From the IMG/VR virus record IMGVR_UViG_3300038856_000055, positions 1 through 20,249 of that record: a stretch of 20,249 nucleotides of DNA. One strand, given 5' to 3'. This document shows, piece by piece, positions 13,491 to 20,249 of the stretch. The notes below the pieces were generated by a model. That model saw only the letters and a program-made list of their open reading frames with translations. It was not told the origin of the DNA and ran no database searches. Position 1 is the first letter of the stretch. Each line of letters starts with the position of its first letter. Position numbers and translations under genes: made by a program. The stretch comes from a virus.

Positions 13491-14199
13491 CCCAATTTTT
13501 GTAAGCTCCCCGACCGATGTTCGCAAGGGGGACAAGGCATTAAACGCATTAGAGCAAACCAACGATACCCGCTTCGAGACAGATGACGGCGTTCTCAAGG
13601 TAGATGATGACCGCTACGCTATCGCGCAAGCCTATGAACGCTATTCATGGTTGACGCATAATATCAACATGGCCACTGACCGCAACGAATTCCACCGGGA
13701 TATGCTAGGTGGCTATGCGGCATTGCCTGATAACTTAGGTAAGTACCTCGAGCTCGGGTGCGGTGTATTCACAAATACGCGCTTCATTCTGCCTGAGCAT
13801 CCGGCGGAGAAAGTTTACCTGCTTGACCCGTTGATCAAAGATTTCGTAAGCGATCACCCGAATTGCACGTATGCAGACGGCACGCTTGTAGGTCACGATG
13901 TTGAATTCGTAGATAAGCGAATTGAGGATTGGAACACGCGCCAGAAATTTGATTGCATCGTCATGATTAATGTGATCCCGCACTGTCAGGATGCTCTCGC
14001 AATCCTTGATTTCATCCGTAAGCACATCAAAAAAGGTGGCTATGTGGTCTTAGGCGAATTCCCGCGTGAACATAGCGCCGCCACGCATTACGACGCCGGA
14101 CACCCGCTAGCTTTGAAAGCGCATATCCTTGAGGACTTCTTGAGCGAGTTTGAGGAAGTCTATCGCAACGGGTGGTATTTCATCGGGCAGGCTACATGA
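13480..14199 (+). CDS. Class I SAM-dependent methyltransferase
   Basis: This 239-residue protein has the Rossmann-fold methyltransferase signature. Motif I is YLELGCGVFTNT (89-100), an acidic residue follows at VYLLDP (112-117, D116), and the motif IV region is FDCIVMINVIPHC (157-169). KKGGYVVLGEFPRE (184-197) follows as motif V/VI-like. AAGGA lies 8 nt before the ATG, and the gene overlaps its neighbour upstream. Set among glycosyltransferases, it most likely O-methylates a sugar of the glycan, as methyltransferases in bacterial polysaccharide clusters do. A DNA or protein target cannot be ruled out, though it lacks DNA-methylase motifs such as DPPY. The first 60 residues are not part of the core fold. 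Confidence 0.82.
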   Translation: MMSDPIFVSSPTDVRKGDKALNALEQTNDTRFETDDGVLKVDDDRYAIAQAYERYSWLTHNINMATDRNEFHRDMLGGYAALPDNLGKYLELGCGVFTNTRFILPEHPAEKVYLLDPLIKDFVSDHPNCTYADGTLVGHDVEFVDKRIEDWNTRQKFDCIVMINVIPHCQDALAILDFIRKHIKKGGYVVLGEFPREHSAATHYDAGHPLALKAHILEDFLSEFEEVYRNGWYFIGQAT

Positions 14200-14975
14200 G
14201 CCACTACCCATCCCGCCATCATCCGATTTACATGCTCCAGGACGCCCTACACGCGCAATCTGTTGGCGCTGTATTCCATCGGGATACAACATCGGCGGGT
14301 ATGTGGTCACTTGAGATTGATGGCCGTCTGGTGGTCTGGTGCATTGACATCCGTTGGCAACATGAACGCGACGCGCACGAGATGGATATACGCGGTTTAC
14401 AAGATAACGGGGCGCTGATTTGTTGCGCTCAGAAACAAGACGCGGCGCACTTCGGTGGCAAATGGCTACCGTTAGCGGTCACACCGGGCTACGCGCCACC
14501 GGAGCAACCTGTTACTAAGCTAACTGATGTCGCGTTTGTAGGCTATATACGGGATAAAGAACGCGAACAAATGTTACTCGATATTAATTCTAAATTCAGT
14601 CTATCCTCCGTGCAGGGGCAATTCGGCGCGGATGCTGTGAGTAACTACCATCAGGCGCGGCTCGGCGTGAATGTGCCGACGCGCTACGGACACCCGCAAG
14701 CGTATGACAGCGCGAACATGCGCTTATTTGAAGTCATGGCAACCGAAACACCTGTTGTTACCCCGCGTGCGGAGTACCTAGCAGACTTAGGGTTAGTAAA
14801 TGAGCATAATTGTTTTATGTACGATAGCCCGCAGGATTTGCTAGACGTAATCGAGAAAGCTTTATCAGGTCGGTATGATTTAGACGGTATCGGCGAGGAA
14901 GCATCTTATCTATGCAACGAGCGCCATACCTATACCCACCGTGCAACACAAGTTATGGAGTGGTTGGATGAGTGA
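14196..14975 (+). CDS. CgeB-like glycosyltransferase (GT-B, group 1_2 type)
   Basis: The start at 14196 overlaps the methyltransferase stop in ATGA; an extension to 14172 lies inside that gene and is rejected. The 259-residue protein has DVAFVGYIRDKEREQML (111-127). Further on is SNYHQARLGVNVPTRYGHPQAYDSANMRLFEVMATETPVVTP (149-190), split by motifs typical of the CgeB/DUF3880-linked glycosyltransferase group: YxxARxxVN, the R-x-FEVMA segment and xTPVVTPR. The N-terminal half is shortened relative to full GT-B enzymes. No membrane segment is present. Acceptor and donor are unknown. It is the fifth GT-B-type enzyme in the block. Confidence 0.8.
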   Translation: MSHYPSRHHPIYMLQDALHAQSVGAVFHRDTTSAGMWSLEIDGRLVVWCIDIRWQHERDAHEMDIRGLQDNGALICCAQKQDAAHFGGKWLPLAVTPGYAPPEQPVTKLTDVAFVGYIRDKEREQMLLDINSKFSLSSVQGQFGADAVSNYHQARLGVNVPTRYGHPQAYDSANMRLFEVMATETPVVTPRAEYLADLGLVNEHNCFMYDSPQDLLDVIEKALSGRYDLDGIGEEASYLCNERHTYTHRATQVMEWLDE

Positions 14976-15045
14976 TTTAAAACACACTTTCAGAAATGCG
15001 CGACGCGACAGCATCCAAGCCTACAAAAAGGTACGCAATGGTTAG
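14968..15045 (+). CDS. Possible 25-residue basic peptide
   Basis: A 26-codon ORF (MSDLKHTFRNARRDSIQAYK...) starts inside the end of the CgeB-like gene and ends 8 nt inside the sulfotransferase gene. Both junctions overlap in the way other genes in this operon do. The peptide is helical-looking and basic. It may serve only to carry ribosomes to the sulfotransferase start, or be a chance ORF. No homology is recognised. Confidence 0.3.
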   Translation: MSDLKHTFRNARRDSIQAYKKVRNG

Positions 15046-15697
15046 CCAACTCGCGTTCTTGCATATCCCAAAAACGGGCGGGCGTACCATGATTGAACTG
15101 TGTCGCTATTTCTTTCGCCCTGATCAATGCGACGTGGTGGAAACCCTATCCCGTCCCTATCAGAATGATGCGGCGAGATTTGTCCATAGCCACTTTCCCT
15201 ACGATTGCTTACCACCAACGGATACCCGTTTGACATTTACGCTATTACGAGAACCCGGCGCACGGATTGCAAGCTATTATCAGATGTGCCTAAAATCGCG
15301 TCCTGAACATTGGAATGCCTATGGGACATTCTGGCAAGGCGGTAAGCCGATGCACATTCTCGATTTTGCGAGTAATAAAATCGGGATGACTGACCAAGTA
15401 GATAACGCAATGGTACGGCAACTCCATAGTTATAAGGCGTTGGTTAGTCCCAAGCCTGTTACCGAAGCCATGACACAAACCGCTATACAAAATCTACAAA
15501 CGTTGATGGTCGGGTTTCAAGATGATTACGATAGTTTTGTGGATCGGCTATGTGATGTGATGACGTGGCAGAAGCCGCGCTATACCAGTAACAATCAATC
15601 GTATCCGTACACGGTAGATGAGAACATTCTCAAAGAAATACGCGGGATAAATAAGTGGGATTGTATGCTCTATAAATGGGCAAAAAGGAACTTATGA
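15038..15697 (+). CDS. Sulfotransferase (PAPS-dependent)
   Basis: This 219-residue protein transfers a sulfate group from PAPS, most likely to a sugar hydroxyl. The 5'-phosphosulfate loop is AFLHIPKTGGRTM (6-18), with K12 and T17 in the expected places. The 3'-phosphate binding segment is TLLREPGARIASYY (68-81), with R71 and S79. SHFPYD (51-56) matches the HxHxPY region of the Sulfotransfer_2 group. I start at ATG 15038, with AAAAGG 6 nt upstream, because the fold begins there; the longer frame from 14996 adds an unconserved stretch. No transmembrane anchor is present, unlike most eukaryotic carbohydrate sulfotransferases. It lies between two glycosyltransferase genes and overlaps the next in ATGA, supporting a role in decorating the same glycan. 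Confidence 0.88.
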   Translation: MVSQLAFLHIPKTGGRTMIELCRYFFRPDQCDVVETLSRPYQNDAARFVHSHFPYDCLPPTDTRLTFTLLREPGARIASYYQMCLKSRPEHWNAYGTFWQGGKPMHILDFASNKIGMTDQVDNAMVRQLHSYKALVSPKPVTEAMTQTAIQNLQTLMVGFQDDYDSFVDRLCDVMTWQKPRYTSNNQSYPYTVDENILKEIRGINKWDCMLYKWAKRNL

Positions 15698-16455
15698 GAG
15701 TTAGTGCGATTGTTTCCACCTACAACAGCGAACGCTTTTTCAAAGGGTGTATAGACGACCTGCTGAACCAGACACTCTGGCAACAAGGCGACCTTGAAAT
15801 CGTTGTCATCAATGCGGGTAGTACGCAAGGTGAATTGTTCCTGATTAAAGAGTACTTGCGGCAAGGCATCCCGATCACGGTGATTACCACAATGCGCGAG
15901 CCGTTGTATGTCTCATGGAATCGAGGCATACGGATTGCAAGCGGTGAGTATATTACCAACGCCAACACCGATGATCGCCACGCGCCCGATGCGTATGAGA
16001 AACAAGCGGCGTATTTAGACGCGCACCCCACCGTCGGGCTTGTGTACGCTGATGCTTATGTCACAACAACACCCAATGCGACATGGGATAGCGACTATGA
16101 TTTATGCGACGAACCACCCTATCAGGAAGGGGTGCTTCAATGGCCTGAATATAACGCGCTAGATTTATTACGACATTGCTACATGGGGCAAGCCCCGATG
16201 TGGCGACGTGACCTGCACACGCAAGCGGGCTTATTCGATGAAAGCTTTATCATTGCCGGCGACTATGAGATGTGGTTACGGTTAGCCGTTTGCGGGATTC
16301 AGATGGCGAAGTTACACGATATTTTAGGCTTATTCTATTGGCATCCGTCACAGCTCGGACGGGACAACCAGCAACATAGCGCATACGAAAGTAGACGCGC
16401 AATCTTGAGGCATAAATTAGCAATCGAGGCACAATGGCAACCCTCACCAACCTAG
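15694..16455 (+). CDS. GT-A glycosyltransferase, family 2
   Basis: This inverting family 2 transferase has 253 residues. It starts MRVSAIVSTYNSERFFKGCI, the classic nucleotide-binding beginning. NAGSTQG (40-46) stands where DGSTD usually lies. SWNRGIRIASGEYITNANTDDR (74-95) contains the DXD-like TDD (92-94), and AGDYEMWLRLAV (188-199) matches the ED-W-xR acceptor-side motif. I start at 15694, with AAAAAGGA just upstream and ATGA overlap with the sulfotransferase stop. There is no membrane segment, so it is cytosolic rather than a polyprenol-linked GT2. Its 3' end overlaps the connector gene by 22 nt, tying the glycan block to the structural genes. Confidence 0.9.
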   Translation: MRVSAIVSTYNSERFFKGCIDDLLNQTLWQQGDLEIVVINAGSTQGELFLIKEYLRQGIPITVITTMREPLYVSWNRGIRIASGEYITNANTDDRHAPDAYEKQAAYLDAHPTVGLVYADAYVTTTPNATWDSDYDLCDEPPYQEGVLQWPEYNALDLLRHCYMGQAPMWRRDLHTQAGLFDESFIIAGDYEMWLRLAVCGIQMAKLHDILGLFYWHPSQLGRDNQQHSAYESRRAILRHKLAIEAQWQPSPT

Positions 16456-17042
16456 ATGACGTTAAGCGCACGCTGGCACTCGGTACAAATACCAACGGCA
16501 CGCTGGTCTTCGATAAACATTTAGATGACACCCTAATCACTGAGCATATTCAACAAGCCAGTGATTTTTTTATTCTCAAAACAGGGAATAACTATTATGG
16601 CACACAAGGCACGCTAGTCCTCGATGTTGCTGAACCGTATGTCTGCGGACGGAAACTCTATTTTGTTGACGATGTATTCCGTAGCATCACCCGCATTGAA
16701 AACGACGGACAAGGAACGCTCACAAGTGCTGATTGGGTGACAATCCCGCGCAACAGTACGCCGTATTGGGGCGTGCAATTGAAATCAAAATCATGGGCGT
16801 ATGACGATACACGCTTGGGTGCAATCAAAGTCATCGGGGCATTGGGCGAAAACGCCGACGGGCAACCGTCGCCCCGTGTGCATCTTGCCGTGACACAGCT
16901 TGCTTCATGGTTATACCAGACCCGTGATACACGCGGCTCGATTCAATTAGGGGCGCAAAGTAGCCGGACAAGCAATACGGATATTCCGAATCTCGTCTGG
17001 GATGCAATTGACAACGAGCGAAGGTTTAGAATACATGGCTAG
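16434..17042 (+). CDS. Head-tail connector (gp6-like) protein
   Basis: This 202-residue protein begins MATLTNLDDVKRTLAL, the N-terminal helix pattern of gp6-like connector proteins that close the portal after packaging. The first part includes DDTLITEHIQQASDFFILKTGN, a long helix, and a beta-rich middle (GTLVLDVAEPYVCG, KLYFVDDVFRSITRI). The C-terminal helix (RVHLAVTQLASWLYQTRDT) is also typical. GAGG lies upstream of the ATG inside the glycosyltransferase 3' end. It restarts the morphogenesis order interrupted by the glycan block. Assignment is by pattern and position. Confidence 0.7.
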   Translation: MATLTNLDDVKRTLALGTNTNGTLVFDKHLDDTLITEHIQQASDFFILKTGNNYYGTQGTLVLDVAEPYVCGRKLYFVDDVFRSITRIENDGQGTLTSADWVTIPRNSTPYWGVQLKSKSWAYDDTRLGAIKVIGALGENADGQPSPRVHLAVTQLASWLYQTRDTRGSIQLGAQSSRTSNTDIPNLVWDAIDNERRFRIHG

Positions 17043-17556
17043 TTTAACAGTCTCTCAAGTATCTGCCCGCTTCGCAACCATGTGGGCGAATTTCTCCAAT
17101 GACGACAACGGCTTACGTATTGAAAACGCCTTCCCTGCGATCCCGCGCATCCTGAACGCCGCGCTGTTGCCTGCTGTGATTCCGTTTCCAGGTAATGGGG
17201 TCTATACCCGTGATCGCTACGGGGAAGCAATCATTGGTGAAACTCGGAGTTATCGCTGTGTGCTGTACGTGAGTAGCGCCACAATGGGCAATATCCAGAC
17301 CGGGCAAACCGATGTTGAGGGTTACTTTACGCCGGTACGCAATTATTTCGCCGCCCGTCCCGGCATGGAAGATGATACAGAAAGCGCCCCGAAAACTGTG
17401 GTGGCGAAACTCGATATTCTAAACGACGAAGGTTACATTATGGCAGAATACCCGATTGGGATTAACGACACCGGACAATTTACACTCGGATTATTTCACG
17501 CCATTGCATTTAATTTTGAAGTTCATACGTTCGATACAGTCACCTATAAGGATTAA
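17035..17556 (+). CDS. Putative tail completion/terminator protein
   Basis: This 173-residue protein starts at ATG 17035, with GAAGG about 10 nt upstream and overlapping the connector stop; an upstream in-frame start at 17002 lies inside the connector and is not preferred. It has alternating helix and strand (LTVSQVSARFATMWANFS, RSYRCVLYVSSATMG, DVEGYFTPVRNYFAARP). The C-terminus is beta-rich, with FNFEVHTFDTVTYKD. This fits tail terminator proteins, which sit between connector and major tail genes in siphoviruses. I do not recognise a named family, so the role is inferred from the gene order. Confidence 0.55.
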   Translation: MASLTVSQVSARFATMWANFSNDDNGLRIENAFPAIPRILNAALLPAVIPFPGNGVYTRDRYGEAIIGETRSYRCVLYVSSATMGNIQTGQTDVEGYFTPVRNYFAARPGMEDDTESAPKTVVAKLDILNDEGYIMAEYPIGINDTGQFTLGLFHAIAFNFEVHTFDTVTYKD

Positions 17557-17561
17557 CAAAC

Positions 17562-18401
17562 ATGAGTAAAACCAAAAGTGCAGGTGTAGGGCTACGGTAC
17601 GGGGCGATTTATCCCCTGTACGATGGCTTACCCACCCCTAATGATAGCCAAGCAACCCCTGTTAATGGGACGTTGGTCGAGGGGATTAAAACCGTGACGG
17701 TCACAGACCCGCAACCGCGTAACATTACGCACTTCGGGGATGACCGCGCCTATATGCAAGACCAGCTGCCCTCCACAGAAAGCGGGTCGTTTACATTTAC
17801 CGCTTCTAAAACCAATATGGATTTAGATGCTATGATCGAAGGCGGGAAAATCCGCACGATCAATAGCAATAAATTCCGGGCGGGCAACACCGATAACAAA
17901 GGCGACGAGCCACAGGTTTTGATTGTGGAATACCGCCAGGCGTTAGATGCTGATTTGAACAGCGCAACATTTGGTAAGTTGCGGCAATGGGAAGGGCGCG
18001 TGTATCCCTCTGTCCGTATCAGTAAGCAAACCCCCTCGCACGAAGCAGAGAATACCGACATCACCTATAATGCAACCCCGACACAGGTAAAATTCACGGC
18101 ATGGAATGAGCAATTCACAGAAGCCAACTGGGGGAATACCGAAGCGGAGTATATTGAATTTGTCACCGACTATCAACCGCGTTTTAATTTCTGGCGCGGG
18201 GATGGCACGATTACCGCGTTTCAGACTTCGCACCCGCCGCAATCCAGTACGAACTTAACGGTGTGGGTGGATGGTACGCAAACAACACCGAGCGCAGTCA
18301 ATGTCAGCAGCACAAACCCGGCATTCACACTGGGTAGTGCAGCGGGATTGGATGTTCTCGTGGCAGCGTTGATTGAAACCGATGAACCGGGTGATAGCTA
18401 A
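17562..18401 (+). CDS. Major tail (tube) protein
   Basis: AAGGA lies 9 nt before the ATG. The 279-residue product is beta-rich, with VEGIKTVTVTDPQPRNITHFGD (39-60), SGSFTFTASKTN (74-85) and GRVYPSVRISKQ (145-156). It has the length and layout of siphovirus tail tube proteins. The last 70 residues (from about 210) form a separate beta-like domain with GTITAFQTSHPPQSSTNLTV, resembling the Ig-like C-terminal additions common on tail tubes. The gene lies just before the frameshifted chaperone, as in lambda (V before G/T). It would be the most abundant tail protein. Confidence 0.8.
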   Translation: MSKTKSAGVGLRYGAIYPLYDGLPTPNDSQATPVNGTLVEGIKTVTVTDPQPRNITHFGDDRAYMQDQLPSTESGSFTFTASKTNMDLDAMIEGGKIRTINSNKFRAGNTDNKGDEPQVLIVEYRQALDADLNSATFGKLRQWEGRVYPSVRISKQTPSHEAENTDITYNATPTQVKFTAWNEQFTEANWGNTEAEYIEFVTDYQPRFNFWRGDGTITAFQTSHPPQSSTNLTVWVDGTQTTPSAVNVSSTNPAFTLGSAAGLDVLVAALIETDEPGDS

Positions 18402-18889
18402 TGCCTGTTATCGAGTATAAAGGGGTACTAAAAATCACTGTGGGGATGGTCAACCGCGCCGCACAGATTGACTTGTTCACCGTATTCCAAGAAAGCGAGT
18501 GGCAGGGGGAAGATATTCAAGCTATGGATAACCTGCGCTTTGTTCAGCGCATCATGGCTACCGATGCGATGGTCGCCGCCATTGCAACTCGTAAAATCGA
18601 AGTCTGCAAAAAAGGCAAATGGGTTGCCTTGGAAGACGGGCAGACCCACACCATTATTCTTCCCGATGGTGATGAGTTAGATATTGCCTACCCTCCGACC
18701 TATGAGCAGATAAATCATGTACCGAAAGATTTAGGAGATGAGTGGGTTAAAGCCGCCGTTGAACGCAACGGGTCTTTCAGTGCCAATATGAACCTTTTTT
18801 TATCAGTCAGCGTGGGGAGTGGGATGACGAACAGCGTGGCCGCGTCCGGCGAACCGCCATCCTTGACGCCACCCGAACCGACTACGTAG
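18401..18889 (+). CDS. Tail assembly chaperone, short (gpG-like) product
   Basis: This 162-residue product of the zero frame starts in TAATG overlap with the major tail gene. It lies between the major tail and tape measure genes, where lambda gene G lies. Helical stretches such as LFTVFQESEWQGEDIQAMDN and FVQRIMATDAMVAAIATRKI fill the N-terminal part. The slippery site sits at codons 132-134, and the last 28 codons after it are low-complexity (Ser, Pro, Thr-rich), as expected for a zero-frame tail beyond a frameshift point. The protein should coat the tape measure protein during tail assembly and be absent from the virion. Confidence 0.8.
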   Translation: MPVIEYKGVLKITVGMVNRAAQIDLFTVFQESEWQGEDIQAMDNLRFVQRIMATDAMVAAIATRKIEVCKKGKWVALEDGQTHTIILPDGDELDIAYPPTYEQINHVPKDLGDEWVKAAVERNGSFSANMNLFLSVSVGSGMTNSVAASGEPPSLTPPEPTT

Positions 18890-19086
18890 ACGATAACCAG
18901 TGGACAGTGACCTACCCCGAACCCATCACGCGCTGGATCGCGGATATGGTGGAGTTATTCCAATTCCACAAACTCCCTCATGAAATCTTAGATTGCGAAC
19001 GGGTGTACCCCGGCTTACTTGATGATATTGCAACTCAACTTGGCTATAGAGCCTACATGAAACGAGAACTAGACGACGATGCCTAA
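18401..19086 (+). CDS. Tail assembly chaperone, -1 frameshift (gpGT-like) product
   Basis: Ribosomes that slip back one base at T TTT TTA (18796-18802) continue in a frame that is open for 94 more codons. It begins ISQRGEWDDEQRGR and runs to a TAA at 19084-19086, for about 228 residues in total. This second frame explains 18890-19078, which no other ORF covers, and contains a credible helical domain (ITRWIADMVELFQFHKLPHE, YPGLLDDIATQLGYRAYM). Its end overlaps the tape measure start by 8 nt. Lambda makes gpGT the same way. Efficiency cannot be told from sequence. Confidence 0.85.
18796..18802 (+). other. -1 ribosomal frameshift slippery site T TTT TTA
   Basis: Read in the zero frame, TTT and TTA occupy the P and A sites and both can re-pair as TTT after a -1 slip, matching X XXY YYZ. 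It is the same heptamer as in HIV-1 gag-pol, unlike lambda's G GGA AAG. The -1 frame opens directly into the second half of the tail chaperone. Confidence 0.88.
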
Positions 19087-20249
19087 TACCGACATTCGCA
19101 CGCTCGTGTCGATTGAAACCGACGATAGCGGCGTGAAAACCGCACAAAAACAACTAAAAAATATCATCAAGCAACAAGCTGAGTTAACTGACGCATTTAA
19201 GCGGGGTGAGAAAACCGCCGCGCAATTTAACGATGAGTTGCGCGACCTCCAAAAGCAAGAGAAAACCCTTGCGGATGCAATTGAAAAAGCAACAGGCGCA
19301 CTCGCCGACCAACGCGCCGAAGCGGTACGCGGCGCAAAGGAAGCGCGTAAGTTAGCCGACGCGCAAGCCGAATCCGCCCGTGTTGCCGAAGCCAATAGCG
19401 CACAGGGGCGCTTTGATAAAACCTCGCAAGGGGTTGCGCTAGCCGGTGATGTTGAAAGTAATCTGCGTACCGTTGGTGGTGCTGTCGGGGCGTTCGGTGG
19501 TGCAGGGATTGAATCAGGTGTTGGTAAAGTATCTGAGTTATTCGCTGTGGTGGAAGCTGTGCCACGCTTGAAAGAAGCGGCGTCGGGCTTACCCGGTGTG
19601 ATTAACAACGCCGCAAGTGCACTTGGTACAAGTAGCGCCGGATTTATCGGTGCGTTGGGCATCGGTGCGATAGCGATCGCAGCGATCAGCATTGCATGGA
19701 AGAAATTCATTGACGATGCGAAGAAACAAGCCGAAGAACTAAATGCTGTTATTAATACACGCCGCGATGTCGCACAAGATATTGCGGGTGGTTTGACATC
19801 GGGTGAAGCGGCAGCGCGACAGGAAGAAATTAACGCGGCACGAGAAGCCGAGCAGAAATTACTTGACGATCTCAAACAATCTTACGATGATAATATTAGT
19901 AGTCAGAATGCCCTATTCGAGGGGGTGCTGCGACTAACCCCGCAGGAACAAGCACTCGCCGATCAAATCAAACAAAGCGAAGCCGGTGTTGCCGCGTATA
20001 AAATCGAAAGCGAGCTCCTGAATGCAGCACTCGAGGATGGCGCACTTGCCGCCAACGATGCGGCACAAGCTGAAATGGAACTCGCTCAGGCACGCACGCA
20101 AGCTATTTTGGAAAGCGGACAACAAGCCGCTGAACTCGAAGCGCAACGGCGGCGCTTTGATGACTCCACCAAAGAACAAATAGACACCGAAATCGAAAGC
20201 ATTGATGACCAGATTGCCACACAGCAAGCTTACCTAGATACATTGATAG
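19079..20249 (+). CDS. Tail tape measure protein, N-terminal 390 residues (3' truncated)
   Basis: The frame opens at ATG 19079, overlapping the gpGT stop, and stays open to the window end. The protein sets tail length and passes into the host at infection. The visible part is alanine-, glutamine- and glutamate-rich and almost wholly helical. A coiled-coil region spans about 15-110, a Gly-rich stretch is at 130-150, and a hydrophobic helix AGFIGALGIGAIAIAAIS lies at 187-204. A second coiled coil spans about 215-390. This pattern and the place right after the chaperone are characteristic. The rest lies outside the window. Antisense frames over it are shadows. Confidence 0.9.
   Translation, partial: MPNTDIRTLVSIETDDSGVKTAQKQLKNIIKQQAELTDAFKRGEKTAAQFNDELRDLQKQEKTLADAIEKATGALADQRAEAVRGAKEARKLADAQAESARVAEANSAQGRFDKTSQGVALAGDVESNLRTVGGAVGAFGGAGIESGVGKVSELFAVVEAVPRLKEAASGLPGVINNAASALGTSSAGFIGALGIGAIAIAAISIAWKKFIDDAKKQAEELNAVINTRRDVAQDIAGGLTSGEAAARQEEINAAREAEQKLLDDLKQSYDDNISSQNALFEGVLRLTPQEQALADQIKQSEAGVAAYKIESELLNAALEDGALAANDAAQAEMELAQARTQAILESGQQAAELEAQRRRFDDSTKEQIDTEIESIDDQIATQQAYLDTLI

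Noticed and set aside
19069-19875. Antisense 268-residue ORF over the tape measure gene
   Set aside because: It mirrors the Ala/Ser-rich complement of a long helical gene, and every supported gene here is on the + strand.
1-20249. Frequent GATAGC hexamers, more than twenty on the + strand
   Set aside because: Most are in-frame Asp-Ser codons (GAT AGC), reflecting preferred codon use rather than a dedicated site.
1-20249. CRISPR array or insertion sequence
   Set aside because: I found no regularly spaced repeats, and no transposase motif or terminal inverted repeats.

Overview
This window is a piece of a tailed double-stranded DNA bacteriophage (or prophage) genome. All supported genes read on the + strand and are tightly packed, mostly with ATGA or TAATG-type overlaps. 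The gene order is that of a long-tailed siphovirus with an HK97-type head: small and large terminase, portal, gp10-like protein, prohead protease/capsid, head-tail connector, tail completion protein, major tail protein, frameshifted tail assembly chaperone, tape measure protein. I see no integrase, lysis or host gene. The host cannot be named from this sequence. The ribosome binding sites are Shine-Dalgarno-like (AAGGA, GGAGG), so a bacterial host is assumed.

Region 1 (1-1145) is a DNA-modification edge. It holds the 3' end of a ParB-like gene with a C-terminal zinc-ribbon half, overlapping a gene of the Mom family (adenine methylcarbamoylation). A tRNA-Gly(CCC)-like gene follows. A perfect 13-bp hairpin lies inside the mom-like gene.

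Region 2 (1146-9123) is head morphogenesis. Two genes are fusions: the portal carries a MuF-like C-terminal part, and one 774-codon gene carries prohead protease, acidic scaffold-like linker and major capsid protein. Two small beta-rich proteins of unknown role follow the capsid.

Region 3 (9127-16455) is the unusual part: about 7.3 kb of carbohydrate genes placed between the capsid genes and the head-tail connector. It holds five GT-B-type glycosyltransferases (three with a clear EX7E motif), one GT-A family 2 glycosyltransferase, a SAM methyltransferase and a sulfotransferase. A tRNA-Leu-like gene with its own extended -10 promoter and a 53-residue single-pass membrane protein lie near its start. 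No sugar-nucleotide synthesis gene, flippase or polymerase is seen. The transferases would therefore draw on host donors, and the simplest inference is that they build a methylated and/or sulfated glycan on a cytoplasmic acceptor such as a virion protein. The last glycosyltransferase overlaps the connector gene, so the glycan and structural genes form one translational unit.

Region 4 (16434-20249) is neck and tail: connector, tail completion protein, major tail protein, chaperone with a T TTT TTA slippery site joining a second reading frame, and the first 390 codons of the tape measure protein, which runs off the window.
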